This document shows positions 18,582 to 27,837 of a stretch of DNA of 42,136 bases, piece after piece. The notes below the pieces were generated by a model that saw nothing but the letters and a program-made list of their open reading frames with translations, did no database searches and was not told the origin of the DNA. The position numbers and the translations under genes were made by a program. Positions within the stretch are counted from its first letter, which is position 1; every line of letters starts with the position of its first letter. Location: contig PWTL01000127.1 of assembly GCA_003562845.1 (NCBI GenBank), positions 1-42,136 of the forward strand. The letters run 5' to 3'. This DNA comes from Candidatus Acetothermia bacterium (GTDB lineage: Bacteria > Bipolaricaulota > Bipolaricaulia > Bipolaricaulales > Bipolaricaulaceae).

Positions 18582-19420
18582 GACGTCTCGGGCTGCGCCT
18601 CGGCCTCGTGCTCATCGCCCTCACCCTGGGGCTGGTGGTTCTGGGAGCGCTGTGGACCCCCTACCCTCCAACGAAACTGACTCCCACCTCTCTGTCCGCA
18701 CCCTCGTGGGCACATGCAATGGGTACCGACTGGTTCGGGCGGGACACTCTCTCCCGGGTCATGGCCGGGGGCCGCAGCACCCTGTCCGTGGCCGCCGTGG
18801 CCGTGGTCGCCGGCGGGATCCTGGGCACGGCCCTGGGGGGCTGGGCCGGCTATCGCGGAGGACTGGTCGGGGAGATCATCATGCGTGCGGCCGACCTGCT
18901 ACTGGCATTCCCCACCGTTTTGGCGGGCCTCGTCCTGGCCACCGTGTGGGGACCGGGAATCCTGGGCGTTGCCGTGGCGCTCGCCGCGGCCAACATCCCC
19001 TTCTTCGCCCGCATCGCTCGAGCGGGGTTCATGACGTTGAAAGAACGGCAGTACGCAACGGCGGCGCGCGCAGTGGGCGCCGGTGGCCCACACATAATCC
19101 TACGCCACATCTTGCCAAATATGACCTCGCCCCTCGTGGTGCAGGCCACTGTGAGCCTGGCCGGAGCGGTGTTGGCCGAAGCTTCGCTGAGCTACCTGGG
19201 CCTGGGGGTACAACCTCCGCATCCCTCCTGGGGCCGGATGCTCCAGGAGGCGCAATCGTACTTCCACCTATCGCCGTGGCCTGCAGTCTTTCCCGGACTG
19301 ACTCTGGCAGCGCTTGTCCTCGGCCTGAACCTCGCCGGCGACGGACTGCGGGACTACCTCGACCCGGCCTTGCGTCGACTCACTCCCGAGAGACCCGGCT
19401 CAGGTCAAGTGCGTAGATAG
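18578..19420 (+). CDS. Peptide/nickel-type ABC transporter permease (DppC/OppC family)
   Basis: Second permease of the same importer, 280 residues. It has one N-terminal membrane segment, the HAMGTDWFGRDTLSRVMAGG motif typical of DppC proteins, and then five more segments. The EAA loop reads QYATAARAVGAGGPHIILRH, and LSYLGLGVQPPHPSWGRML is another family hallmark. ATG overlaps the preceding stop (ATGA). Its last 41 bases overlap, on the opposite strand, the end of the binding-protein gene. Confidence 0.9.
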   Translation: MRRLGLRLGLVLIALTLGLVVLGALWTPYPPTKLTPTSLSAPSWAHAMGTDWFGRDTLSRVMAGGRSTLSVAAVAVVAGGILGTALGGWAGYRGGLVGEIIMRAADLLLAFPTVLAGLVLATVWGPGILGVAVALAAANIPFFARIARAGFMTLKERQYATAARAVGAGGPHIILRHILPNMTSPLVVQATVSLAGAVLAEASLSYLGLGVQPPHPSWGRMLQEAQSYFHLSPWPAVFPGLTLAALVLGLNLAGDGLRDYLDPALRRLTPERPGSGQVRR

Positions 19421-20864
19421 GCAGGATCGGTACTCCGCTTACCCCCGTCCGCATGGCCACGATGGCGGCCATGTCCTGCAGATAGACGTTGACCACCTCC
19501 TCGGCCAAAATCTCCTGTGCCCGCGCGTATAACTCCCGCCGCCTCTCCTCGCTCACTTCCACAGAGCCCTCCGCCAAAAGCTGGTCCATTTCTGCGCTTT
19601 CCCATCCTCGGCGAAAGTAGTAGTCGGGCCGTTCCGGACCATAGACGCTTAGGATCAATGCAGGATCCAGTCTTCCCGGGTGTGCGATCACCGTCAGGTC
19701 GTAGTTCCCCTGGGAGAAAACTCGTTCCAGCCACGTAGCCCAGTCCACCAGCTCAATATTCACTCTTATGCCGACCTGTTCAAGCTGCGCGGCGATCAGC
19801 TCTCCCGTCCGCACGTGCTGAGCGTAGTTGCTGGGGAGGGTCAGGTTAAGGGCAAGGCCGTCCTGGAAACCAGCCTCAGCCAAAAGCTCCCGGGCTACAA
19901 GGGGCTCGTATGGGTGAAGATCTGTCAGATCTACATAGTAGGGGAGCGTGGGAGTCATATGGCTGCCGACCGCAGTTCCGTACCCAAAGAACACTCTCTC
20001 GATGATCTCCCGGCGATCCACGGCATGGGCAATGGCCTGCCGCACCGCCAGTTGGTCCAACGGGGCGCGGGAGTTGTTGATAGACAGAACTTGTACCACG
20101 TTGGAAGGGCCGGAGGCCACTGTGAACCCCGGCCTCTCCTTCAGTTCCACGGCGTTCTCCGGGGTCACCTCGACCACCACATGCACGCTTCCGGCCAACA
20201 GGGCTCTCCTCTGCGCAGCCGGGTCGCGGACAAAGCGGAACTCCACTCGTTCCAGTCGCGGGAGGTCGGGGAAATAGTAGTGAGGGTTGCGGGCAAGCAC
20301 GAGCCGATCCGCCGGTCTCCACTCCACAAACTGAAACGGTCCTGTGCCCACCGGGTGCCGGGCGAGGTCGTCCGCTTCCGGGGGCACGATCACCGACTGC
20401 GCGAGGGCCAGGAGGGACAAAAACGCCGCCTGTGGCTGAACTAGGTGAAAGCCTACCACCAGCTCGTCCACCACTTCGATGCTGTCGATTACATCGTAGT
20501 CCTCGCGTCGCGGGTGCCCCGTGGTCGGGTCCTGGGCGCGGCGAAAGCTCGCGGCCACAACTGCAGCGTCCAGGGCAGTTCCATCGTGAAACCGGACCCC
20601 GTCACGCAAGTAAAACGTGTACTGCCGCCCGTCCGCGGACACTTCCCAGTCCTCGGCCAACTGGGGATGCAGTTCCCCATTCTCATCAACCTGGACCAGA
20701 CCTTCGTACAGGTTGTGATGCAGAAGCTGGCGGATCACCGCCGCCGCATTGGTTGTGGGGTCGAGCCCGGGGGGCTCGGTGGCCACGGCCACGCGGAGTT
20801 CGCCGGACATCGCGGACAGCACCGCGCATAGGACCATGGCCAAGGAGAGCACTAGACGCCGCAT
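19380..20864 (-). CDS. ABC transporter substrate-binding protein, family 5
   Basis: Extracytoplasmic solute-binding protein of 494 residues. A Sec signal peptide (MRRLVLSLAMVLCAVLSAMS, about residues 1-20) precedes the mature domain, which has TEPPGLDPTTNAAAVIRQ, YTFYLRDGVRFHDGT, VGTGPFQFVEW and LAVRQAIAHAVDRREI, all family-5 features. The cysteine at 13 is not in a clear lipobox, so a periplasmic form is more likely than a lipoprotein. A near-perfect GGAGGTGA site precedes ATG 20864. It probably serves the two permeases it faces, though it is transcribed in the opposite direction. Confidence 0.9.
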   Translation of the reverse strand: MRRLVLSLAMVLCAVLSAMSGELRVAVATEPPGLDPTTNAAAVIRQLLHHNLYEGLVQVDENGELHPQLAEDWEVSADGRQYTFYLRDGVRFHDGTALDAAVVAASFRRAQDPTTGHPRREDYDVIDSIEVVDELVVGFHLVQPQAAFLSLLALAQSVIVPPEADDLARHPVGTGPFQFVEWRPADRLVLARNPHYYFPDLPRLERVEFRFVRDPAAQRRALLAGSVHVVVEVTPENAVELKERPGFTVASGPSNVVQVLSINNSRAPLDQLAVRQAIAHAVDRREIIERVFFGYGTAVGSHMTPTLPYYVDLTDLHPYEPLVARELLAEAGFQDGLALNLTLPSNYAQHVRTGELIAAQLEQVGIRVNIELVDWATWLERVFSQGNYDLTVIAHPGRLDPALILSVYGPERPDYYFRRGWESAEMDQLLAEGSVEVSEERRRELYARAQEILAEEVVNVYLQDMAAIVAMRTGVSGVPILPIYALDLSRVSRE

Positions 20865-20948
20865 GAAAGTTCACCTCCGGAGGCTCAGTTTAGGGGCGGA
20901 GACAAGGGTATTCCAGTCCTGAGCAAACAGGAGCGTCCAGGCCCACGA

Positions 20949-21971
20949 TCAGGCAGGCCCCTCCCCTGCCCCCACCACCGCGCGGCCCAGGGGTACGGCG
21001 GCATCGACGGCCGTCTCCGCGATGTTGAACCCGTACTCGCGCGTTCGCAGGAGGCTGTCCATGACAATGCTGATGGGAAGAGCGTTGACCGGCTGCTCCC
21101 TGATCGCCCCCTGCGCCCATTCCAGGAGCCTCTCCCTCTGCTCCTTCTGGGAGAGCACCTCGTTGGCGAGCTTCGTATCCCTCTCCTCGAAGGCTTGCAC
21201 TGCTCCGGCCAGTATCCTCCGCGATTCAGCGTGGGCATCCCCGACCCGACTGCCCACCCCTGGGGAAAGCTCGCTGCCCAGCGCCAATGCCGCACGGGAA
21301 ACTTTGACCGCGTGGTCGGCCACCCGCTCCAGTTGGTCGGCCACCGCCTGATGATAGTGGAACTCAAAACGGGACAGGCGCACTTCTTCCTCCACCAGAA
21401 GATCGCGCAGGAGGAGCCCGAACTGGCGGGCCACCAGCAGCACCAACCTGTCCACATCGCCGTCTCGCTCCGCTACATCCTGGGCCAGTTCCTCGTCCCG
21501 CGTACGGAAAGCGGTCAGCGCATCATCGAGCATCCCCACCGTGATCTCGAAGATCCGGTGAATAGTCTGTCCTACCGGGAAATCGCGCATGTTGACGACT
21601 GAGTGCAGGACCACCGCCGCCTGCGATTCCTCGAGAATCTCCAACCCCACCAACGACTGAGCGATCTCCCGCACAGTACGACGCTGCTCGTGGCGAATCC
21701 GGTCACCGACGACCTCGATCACATCGTAACCAGCGATGTACCGGGCGATGATGTCTCTCTGCAGTTCCACCGGGCCGCGCCCTTCCATGTGCAGAGAGCA
21801 GCGATTGCCCTCCCGCGCTCCGGTGGGAACGAGGAGCAACGCACCCGAGTCGTTGGGAATGAGCACCACCGTGCTTCCCTGCTTCACTCCCACTGCGTCG
21901 GCCCACCCTTTGGGGAGTGTGACTAGAAACGTGCCTCCTCCGGTGATCTGCACCTTGCGCCGAAAAGCCAC
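20949..21971 (-). CDS. AbrB/SpoVT-like domain fused to PhoU domains
   Basis: A 340-residue protein. The N-terminus (KVQITGGGTFLVTLPKGWAD, then VKQGSTVVLIPNDSGALLLV) is a swapped-hairpin AbrB/SpoVT DNA-binding domain. The rest is two helical PhoU-like repeats, with RIFEITVGMLDDALTAF and HYHQAVADQLERVADHAVKV carrying the acidic/His pattern that binds metal clusters. This architecture is common in archaea. PhoU links phosphate transport to signalling, but no pst or phoR gene is close. GTG 21971 sits five bases after AAGGAGG; GTG 21977 overlaps that site and is less likely. Divergent from glgP; the binding-protein gene follows after 84 bases. Confidence 0.82.
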   Translation of the reverse strand: MAFRRKVQITGGGTFLVTLPKGWADAVGVKQGSTVVLIPNDSGALLLVPTGAREGNRCSLHMEGRGPVELQRDIIARYIAGYDVIEVVGDRIRHEQRRTVREIAQSLVGLEILEESQAAVVLHSVVNMRDFPVGQTIHRIFEITVGMLDDALTAFRTRDEELAQDVAERDGDVDRLVLLVARQFGLLLRDLLVEEEVRLSRFEFHYHQAVADQLERVADHAVKVSRAALALGSELSPGVGSRVGDAHAESRRILAGAVQAFEERDTKLANEVLSQKEQRERLLEWAQGAIREQPVNALPISIVMDSLLRTREYGFNIAETAVDAAVPLGRAVVGAGEGPA

Positions 21972-21991
21972 CCCCACCTCCTTCGATCTAT

Positions 21992-22020
21992 ATAGTAGGG
22001 GGGTTCGATCAGGAGAGCAA
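21992..22020 (-). promoter_or_regulatory. Promoter of the AbrB-PhoU gene
   Basis: On the minus strand TTGCTC (22015-22020) and TACTAT (21992-21997) are 17 bases apart, about 20 bases before the GTG start. The -10 overlaps an AT-rich palindrome, CTATATAG (21988-21995). Confidence 0.45.
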
Positions 22021-22063
22021 CGGTTACAGCGTTCGAATTGCTGAGGGACGGTTCAACAAGCGA

Positions 22064-22069
22064 TACAAT
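22064..22069 (+). promoter_or_regulatory. Possible -10 box of glgP
   Basis: TACAAT on the plus strand; TTGCTG at 22038-22043 is 20 bases upstream, which is longer than usual. The leader would be about 88 bases and I recognise no riboswitch in it. Confidence 0.3.
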
Positions 22070-22163
22070 GCCAGCAACGCCGGTCCGGGAAGCTCTGGGC
22101 AGGCGAAACTAGGCCGCGGGGCTCTTGCCCACGCGCCATTGGTCAAGGACGGTGACTCGACTT

Positions 22164-24284
22164 ATGGACATTGCGGAACGCTTTCCCCACCTCCCCTCCC
22201 GCCTGCAGGGACTGGCCGAGCTTTCGTTCAACCTGTGGTGGAGCTGGAACCCCGAAGCCCGCGAACTTATCCGCATGCTGGACATACAGTCCTATCGGGC
22301 AACGCAGCACAACCCCGTCCACATGCTGGACATCCTGCCCGTGGAGGCTCTGGAACGGGCGGCGCGCAGCCCCGCCTTCCTGGACCGATACGACGCAGTG
22401 ATGGCCCGGTTCCGCAAGGACGTCACCGACACGGACGGCTGGTTCACACAGCGTTTCGGACCGTCCTCCCTCCCTGTAGTGTACATGTCCGCGGAGTTCG
22501 GGGTACACGTCTCTCTGCCCGTATACGCTGGGGGACTGGGAATGCTGGCCGGGGACATCTTGAAGGAGTCCAGCGACCTAGGGCTCCCCATGATCGGCCT
22601 GGGGTTGATCTACACCCAGGCCTATGTGTGGCAACGTATTCGTGAGGATGGCTGGCAAGAGGACGTCGAACAGCAGCTTGACCGCACACACAACCCCCTG
22701 CTTCCCGTCCTCGATGAGCATGGTGAACCACTGCGCGTACGAGTTCCCGCCTTCCATCCGCCGGTGCACGTAGAGGTGTGGCAGGCAGCGGTGGGCCGAG
22801 TTCCCTTGTACCTCATGTGCACAGATGTCGAAGGCAACCAGCCCTGGGATCGCACGATTACACAGCGGCTGTACGCGAAAGATCTGGAGCAACGCCTGCG
22901 CCAGGAGATCGTGTTGGGCATGGGAGGAGTTCGCGTACTCGATGCGCTGGGTGTATCGCCCGGGGCGTTACACTTGAATGACGGCCACCCCGCCCTGGCC
23001 ATCTTGGAGCGCCTGCGAGCTGTGGTCGAGGAAGGACATGCTTTCCAAGAGGCCCTGGAGAAGGTCCGCTCTTCGACTATCTTCACCACCCACACTCCCG
23101 TCCCTGCCGGCACTGACGTTTTCCCGTTCCCCCTGATCGAGAAGTACCTCGACCACTACTTCCGCGATGCCGGATTGGACCGCGACCGCATCCTGTCCCT
23201 GGGGGTCAACCCCAAAGATCCCCAGGCCGGGTTCAACATGACGGTGTTCGCCCTGCGCATGAGCCGGTTCTGCAACGCTGTAAGCAAGAGGCACGCCCAG
23301 GTGGCCGGCGAGATGTGGAGCGAGGTCCGCAGCGACGACTCCGGGGCAACCTCCATTGAACCGATCACCAACGGCGTGCACCTGCCCACGTGGATCGAAC
23401 CCCTTCGTCTGCAGCCGGCGTTGGCCGAAAGACTTGGCGAGGACTGGAAGGATACCCAGGACGAACCGGACACATGGCAACAGGTCGCGGACATCCCCGA
23501 TGGCACATTGTGGCGGGTGCACAATGACCGCAAGGCGACCCTGTTGCCCCAAATCGACGCGCGGGCCCGTCGAGCCTGGCAGTCGGGAGACGTCCCCGCG
23601 GCCAACATGATGGGTTTCGGCGCACTGCTGGACCCCTACACGCTGACCCTGGGGTTCGCCCGTCGCTTCACGTCCTATAAGCGCCCCGATCTCATCCTGC
23701 ACGATATGGAAAGACTTCAGCGATTGCTCACCGACCCCACACGGCCTGTGCAGATCATCTTCACGGGCAAGGCACACCCCGCCGACCAGGACGGCAAGCG
23801 ACTGCTACAGAAGGTGTTCCGGTTGGCCAAGGATCCCGCGTGTGCCGGACGCATCGCCTTCGTGGAGAACTATGATCAGCACCTGGCCAAGTACCTCGTG
23901 GCCGGCGTGGACGTGTGGCTCAACAACCCGCTCCCCCCGCTGGAGGCCAGCGGGACGAGCGGCATGAAAGCCAGCGTCAACGGCGTCCCCCACCTCGCTG
24001 TTCTCGACGGATGGTGGCCCGAGGCGTACGACGGCGCCAACGGCTGGGCCATCGGGGAGGACTCCTCCGCTGACGATAGGACCCCCGCCGACGCTGATTC
24101 ATTGTACCGTCTACTGGAGGAGACAATCGTCCCCCTGTATTACGAGCGGGGTGCGGACAACGTCCCCCACGGGTTTGTACAGGTGATGAAGGCGGCCATT
24201 CGCACTGTGGCCCCGGCGTTCAACTCCCGCCGCATGGTGAAGGAATACTGCGAAAAGCTGTACGGACCAGCGTTACGCCTGTGA
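22164..24284 (+). CDS. glgP: Alpha-glucan phosphorylase, short (GT35) form
   Basis: Releases glucose-1-phosphate from glycogen or maltodextrins using phosphate and pyridoxal phosphate. It is 706 residues. It has the N-terminal LAELSFNLWWSWNPEA motif of the short bacterial/archaeal type, YMSAEFGVHVSLPVYAGGLG, HLNDGHPALAILE, FTTHTPVPAGTDVF, RRFTSYKRPDL, FTGKAHPADQDGK, and the PLP lysine in LEASGTSGMKASVNG. ATG 22164 is preferred, with AAGGACGGTG about 10 bases upstream; GTG 22152 and TTG 22125 are in-frame alternatives. It is convergent with hisS, with 33 bases between. Confidence 0.95.
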   Translation: MDIAERFPHLPSRLQGLAELSFNLWWSWNPEARELIRMLDIQSYRATQHNPVHMLDILPVEALERAARSPAFLDRYDAVMARFRKDVTDTDGWFTQRFGPSSLPVVYMSAEFGVHVSLPVYAGGLGMLAGDILKESSDLGLPMIGLGLIYTQAYVWQRIREDGWQEDVEQQLDRTHNPLLPVLDEHGEPLRVRVPAFHPPVHVEVWQAAVGRVPLYLMCTDVEGNQPWDRTITQRLYAKDLEQRLRQEIVLGMGGVRVLDALGVSPGALHLNDGHPALAILERLRAVVEEGHAFQEALEKVRSSTIFTTHTPVPAGTDVFPFPLIEKYLDHYFRDAGLDRDRILSLGVNPKDPQAGFNMTVFALRMSRFCNAVSKRHAQVAGEMWSEVRSDDSGATSIEPITNGVHLPTWIEPLRLQPALAERLGEDWKDTQDEPDTWQQVADIPDGTLWRVHNDRKATLLPQIDARARRAWQSGDVPAANMMGFGALLDPYTLTLGFARRFTSYKRPDLILHDMERLQRLLTDPTRPVQIIFTGKAHPADQDGKRLLQKVFRLAKDPACAGRIAFVENYDQHLAKYLVAGVDVWLNNPLPPLEASGTSGMKASVNGVPHLAVLDGWWPEAYDGANGWAIGEDSSADDRTPADADSLYRLLEETIVPLYYERGADNVPHGFVQVMKAAIRTVAPAFNSRRMVKEYCEKLYGPALRL

Positions 24285-24317
24285 GCGAAGCTGCCGGAGG
24301 GGGGACCTGTCTTCAGG

Positions 24318-25583
24318 TTACCGCGGCCACCCTTCGGCGCTGGCGAGGCTCTCCAACGGCAGACGGCTCTCCCGGCCCGAGGCCAGATGGCGGACCGTGG
24401 CCTGCCCCTGGTCCAGCTCAGTGGAGCCCAACACCACGGCCCACTGCGCGCGACGAGCGGCTACCTGCATCGCCTTGCGCAGGGAGCGGTCCATGTACTC
24501 CATGTCCGCGCTCCGGCCGGATGAGCGAAGCTCCCGGAGGATCTTCACTGTGGCCCCCCGCACCCGGGGGTCATCTCCCACCGGCAGCAGACACACGTCT
24601 AGCTCTTCCTCGCTCTCTGTTCCCTCTCGCTCCTTGACGAGCAGCACCAGGCGCTCCAGTCCTCCGGCGAACCCCACTGCCGGGGTGGAAGAGCCTCCCA
24701 ACAACTCCACAAGGTCATCGTATCTCCCCCCGCCGAGCAACGCGTCCTGGGCGCCAAGCTCCGCCGAGCAGAGCTCGAATACGGTACGGGTATAGTAGTC
24801 CAGCCCCCGCACCAACGTATAGTCCTCATGGAAGGCAAGCCCAAGAGTATCCAGGTACGCCTTCACTTCCCCGTAGTGCTGCGCGCAGTCCTTACACAGG
24901 TGGTGGGCGCTGTGGGGAGCGGTCGCCGCCACCTCTCTGCAGCCAGGGCGCTTGCAGTCGAGCACCCGCATCGGGTTCTCCCCCACGCGTCGTCGGCAGT
25001 CCGTACACAGATCCTCCAAGTGCTCCCGCAAATACGCAGCCAGTGCGGCACGATAGACGGGGCGGTCCGCTGAACAACCGATGGAATTCAGGCGCATGGT
25101 CAACCGTTCGCGGCTGAGCCCCAAGGAGGACACGAGCTCCGCCGCCAGGTCGATGACCTCAGCGTCCAAGGCCGGGTCCAGCGATCCCAACGCTTCCACT
25201 CCGTACTGGTGAAATTGCCGCTGTCTCCCCCTCTGCGGCTTCTCGTAACGGAACATCGGCCCCAGGTAGTACAGCTTGGCCAAGTCTCCCCGCGAGTGCA
25301 GGCCATGCTCGATGTACGCCCGCACCACCGATGCCGTGGCCTCCGGACGGAGGGCCAACTGCAGGCCTTTGCGATCGGGGAACACGTACATCTCCTTGTG
25401 CACGATGTCCGTCCCCTCGCCCACTCCGCGAGCAAAGAGTTCCGCCAATTCCACCAACGGAGGGCGGATCTCCCGATACGCGTACAGGCCACACGTGCGG
25501 TGGATCTCACGTTCCAAGCGCCGCCACAGCTGGGACTCGTCGGGGAGTACGTCCCGCATCCCCCGCACGCTCTCCGCCCTCAT
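24318..25583 (-). CDS. hisS: Histidyl-tRNA synthetase
   Basis: Class II synthetase charging tRNA-His, 421 residues. It has motif 1 (IRPPLVELAELFARGVGEGT), motif 2 (GPMFRYEKPQRGRQRQFHQY), the histidine signature LVRGLDYYTRTVFE, motif 3 (AVGFAGGLERLVLL) and a C-terminal anticodon domain. The insertion domain has a Cys cluster (CTDCRR, VLDCKRPGCR, HLCKDC), usual in bacterial HisRS. ATG overlaps the ribH stop (ATGA), so it is the last gene of the riboflavin operon, an unusual partnership. Confidence 0.96.
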   Translation of the reverse strand: MRAESVRGMRDVLPDESQLWRRLEREIHRTCGLYAYREIRPPLVELAELFARGVGEGTDIVHKEMYVFPDRKGLQLALRPEATASVVRAYIEHGLHSRGDLAKLYYLGPMFRYEKPQRGRQRQFHQYGVEALGSLDPALDAEVIDLAAELVSSLGLSRERLTMRLNSIGCSADRPVYRAALAAYLREHLEDLCTDCRRRVGENPMRVLDCKRPGCREVAATAPHSAHHLCKDCAQHYGEVKAYLDTLGLAFHEDYTLVRGLDYYTRTVFELCSAELGAQDALLGGGRYDDLVELLGGSSTPAVGFAGGLERLVLLVKEREGTESEEELDVCLLPVGDDPRVRGATVKILRELRSSGRSADMEYMDRSLRKAMQVAARRAQWAVVLGSTELDQGQATVRHLASGRESRLPLESLASAEGWPR

Positions 25584-26041
25584 CCCCGCAACCCTCGCTC
25601 CAGATTCACCATCTCCACCAGGCTGTCCGCCGCCTGAGCCCCTTTGTTCCCTGCCTTACCCCCTGCCCTCTCCAGCGCCTGGTCTTGGGTGTCCGCGGTT
25701 ATGACCCCGAAACAGACCGGCACCGGGAGCTCCAAGCTAAGGTGAGACAGTCCTTTGCTGACCTCGGAGGCCACATACTCAAAGTGCGGGGTCGCCCCCC
25801 GGACCACGGCACCCAGGGCCAACACTCCATGCACCTGGCTCGCCACCGCCTTGACCGCCCGCGGAAGCTCGAACGCGCCCGGTACCTTCACCAGCACAAT
25901 GTCTTCCTCCTCGGCGCCCAACCGACGCAGTCGATCCACCGCCCCCGCGACCAGCTGTCCGGTGACCAGATCGTTGAACCGCGACGCTACAACGGCAATC
26001 TTCATCCCTGCTGCCGTCAGCACTCCCTCATGAACTCGCAT
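25580..26041 (-). CDS. ribH: 6,7-dimethyl-8-ribityllumazine synthase
   Basis: Condenses ribitylaminouracil with dihydroxybutanone phosphate, the penultimate step of riboflavin synthesis. It is 153 residues. Motifs: VVASRFNDLVTGQLVAGA, VPGAFELPRAVKAVA, LGAVVRGATPHFEYVASEV (with catalytic His in the last block), PVCFGVITADTQDQALER, and NKGAQAADSLVEM. ATG 26041 is preceded by AAGGGGG. It lies 9 bases after ribBA and overlaps hisS. Confidence 0.96.
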   Translation of the reverse strand: MRVHEGVLTAAGMKIAVVASRFNDLVTGQLVAGAVDRLRRLGAEEEDIVLVKVPGAFELPRAVKAVASQVHGVLALGAVVRGATPHFEYVASEVSKGLSHLSLELPVPVCFGVITADTQDQALERAGGKAGNKGAQAADSLVEMVNLERGLRG

Positions 26042-26050
26042 AGAGCCCCC

Positions 26051-27253
26051 TTATACTTTGTCCAGCGTGTGTCCGAGCTTCTCCTTCTTGGTCCGGAGAT
26101 AGCCACAATTGTAGGGCCCGGGGTCGATCTCAATTCTCACCTGTTCCTCGATGTACAGCCCGTGCCCGGAGAGCCCGGCCACTTTCTTGGGGTTGTTGGT
26201 GAGAAGGCGCAGCGATCGTACACCCAGGTCAGCGAGAATCTGAGCGCCGAGCCCGTAGTCCCTGAGATCGGCCGGGTACCCCAGCTGCAGGTTCGCCTCC
26301 ACCGTGTCCAACCCCTGGTCCTGCAGGTGATACGCTGACACCTTGTTTGCCAACCCAATGCCCCGCCCCTCCTGCCGCATATACAGGAGAACACCGCGTC
26401 CCTCAGCGGAGATCAGCTCCAACGCCTTGTTCAGCTGCTGGCCACAGTCGCAGCGCAACGAGCCCAGTGCATCGCCGGTGAGACACTCGGAGTGGACCCT
26501 TACCAACACCGGCTGCTGAGTGTCCACTTCTCCCTTCACTAGCGCCACGTGCTCTTGCCCCATGACCCGATCTCGATAGGTCAGAAGGCGGAACATCCCC
26601 CAGCGACTGGGGAACGTCGCCTCGGCAACCCGCTCCACGAGGATCTCACCTCGCTTCCTGTAGGAGATGAGATCGGCAATGGTGATCAACGGAAGGCGAT
26701 GGCGAGCGGCGAATTCTCGCAGCTCGGGCAGTCGGGCCATCGACCCGTCGTCACGCATCACCTCACACACCATACCCACCGGCGACAGCCCCCCCAGTTG
26801 ACACAGATCCACTGCCGCCTCAGTGTGCCCCGCTCGCCGCAGTACTCCTCCCGCCCTGGCCACCAGCGGGAACACGTGTCCCGGGCGCACCAAATCGGTG
26901 GGCGCGCTGGCCGGGTCGGCCAACACCCGGATCGTACGAGCGCGATCGGCAGCGGAGATACCGGTGCTCACTCCCTCGCGGGCGTCCACGGAGACGGTGA
27001 ACGCCGTCCCGTGCTGATCTTGTGGCGCATCCACCATGGGCGTCAGCTCCAGCCGCTCCGCCCAGGAGCGAGGCATTGGAACGCAGATCAATCCCCGTCC
27101 TCGGACTGCCATGAACGCCACGGCCTCGGCGGTGACCATCTCCCCGGCCAACACCAAGTCGCCCTCGTTCTCTCGGTCCTCGTCGTCCACGACGACCAAC
27201 ATCTTTCCCTCGGCCAAGGAGTGGATCGCTTCCTCTACAGAGGCAAAGCTCAT
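26051..27253 (-). CDS. ribBA: Bifunctional DHBP synthase / GTP cyclohydrolase II
   Basis: Supplies both precursors of riboflavin. The N-terminal RibB domain (about 1-200) has [49 protein letters not shown] and [13 protein letters not shown]. The C-terminal RibA domain (about 205-400) has the zinc cysteines in [20 protein letters not shown] and the [12 protein letters not shown] and [10 protein letters not shown] motifs. Both halves look intact, 400 residues in total. Its ATG overlaps the ribE stop by 4 bases. Confidence 0.96.
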   Translation of the reverse strand: MSFASVEEAIHSLAEGKMLVVVDDEDRENEGDLVLAGEMVTAEAVAFMAVRGRGLICVPMPRSWAERLELTPMVDAPQDQHGTAFTVSVDAREGVSTGISAADRARTIRVLADPASAPTDLVRPGHVFPLVARAGGVLRRAGHTEAAVDLCQLGGLSPVGMVCEVMRDDGSMARLPELREFAARHRLPLITIADLISYRKRGEILVERVAEATFPSRWGMFRLLTYRDRVMGQEHVALVKGEVDTQQPVLVRVHSECLTGDALGSLRCDCGQQLNKALELISAEGRGVLLYMRQEGRGIGLANKVSAYHLQDQGLDTVEANLQLGYPADLRDYGLGAQILADLGVRSLRLLTNNPKKVAGLSGHGLYIEEQVRIEIDPGPYNCGYLRTKKEKLGHTLDKV

Positions 27254-27819
27254 CGTTCCCTCCAGCCCAGCACGTACTTGGCCAGGATGTCAAACTCCAG
27301 GTTCACCTGATCGCCCACCCGTCTGGTGCGCAGGTTGGTGCGCTCCCACGTATGGCGCACCAGCGCACAGCGAAAGCTACTCCCCCGCACCGCAAACGGG
27401 GTGAGGCTGATTCCGTCCACAGCCACTGCTCCTTTGTCCACCATAAGCGGGCCAAAGCGCGGGGGAAACGATACCTCCAGCAACATCCCCTGCCTCATCC
27501 CCTCCATGAGTACTATCTTGCCCACGCAGTCTACGTGCCCCTGGACCCAGTGCCCGCCTAACGGGTCCCCCACCGCCAGGGCCGGCTCCAGGTTTACATA
27601 CGTTCCCCGCCCCAGCCGCCCCAACGAGGTGCGCTCCTCTGTCTCCGGGGACAAGTCTACCCCCAGCGCTGCGCCGCCCACGTCGACCACGGTGAGGCAC
27701 ACGCCATTCACCGCCAGGGAATCGCCCGGCTTGGGGGACAGATCACAGCGCTCAACCCACATCCGGCCTGGTTCCTGGGCCGTCAGCTTTCCCACCGCCT
27801 GCACTATTCCGGTGAACAT
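27250..27819 (-). CDS. ribE: Riboflavin synthase alpha chain
   Basis: Dismutates two lumazines to riboflavin. It is 189 residues with the diagnostic start MFTGIVQAVGKL and two similar barrel halves: GDSLAVNGVCLTVV and LGGHWVQGHVDCVG in the first to second half, and AVDGISLTPFAV later. ATG 27819 is chosen by homology; an upstream extension of the frame runs into yidC and is rejected. It is the first gene of ribE-ribBA-ribH-hisS. ribD is not in the cluster. No FMN riboswitch precedes it. Confidence 0.95.
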   Translation of the reverse strand: MFTGIVQAVGKLTAQEPGRMWVERCDLSPKPGDSLAVNGVCLTVVDVGGAALGVDLSPETEERTSLGRLGRGTYVNLEPALAVGDPLGGHWVQGHVDCVGKIVLMEGMRQGMLLEVSFPPRFGPLMVDKGAVAVDGISLTPFAVRGSSFRCALVRHTWERTNLRTRRVGDQVNLEFDILAKYVLGWRER

Positions 27820-27837
27820 GAGCTGCGTCCCGCGCGG

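Noticed and set aside
20917-20932. TCCTG/CAGGA hairpin between the AbrB-PhoU and binding-protein genes
   Set aside because: Five-base stem without a T run; too weak to call a terminator.
21988-21995. CTATATAG as an NrdR-box half
   Set aside because: Too short, and next to PhoU and glgP rather than a ribonucleotide reductase gene.
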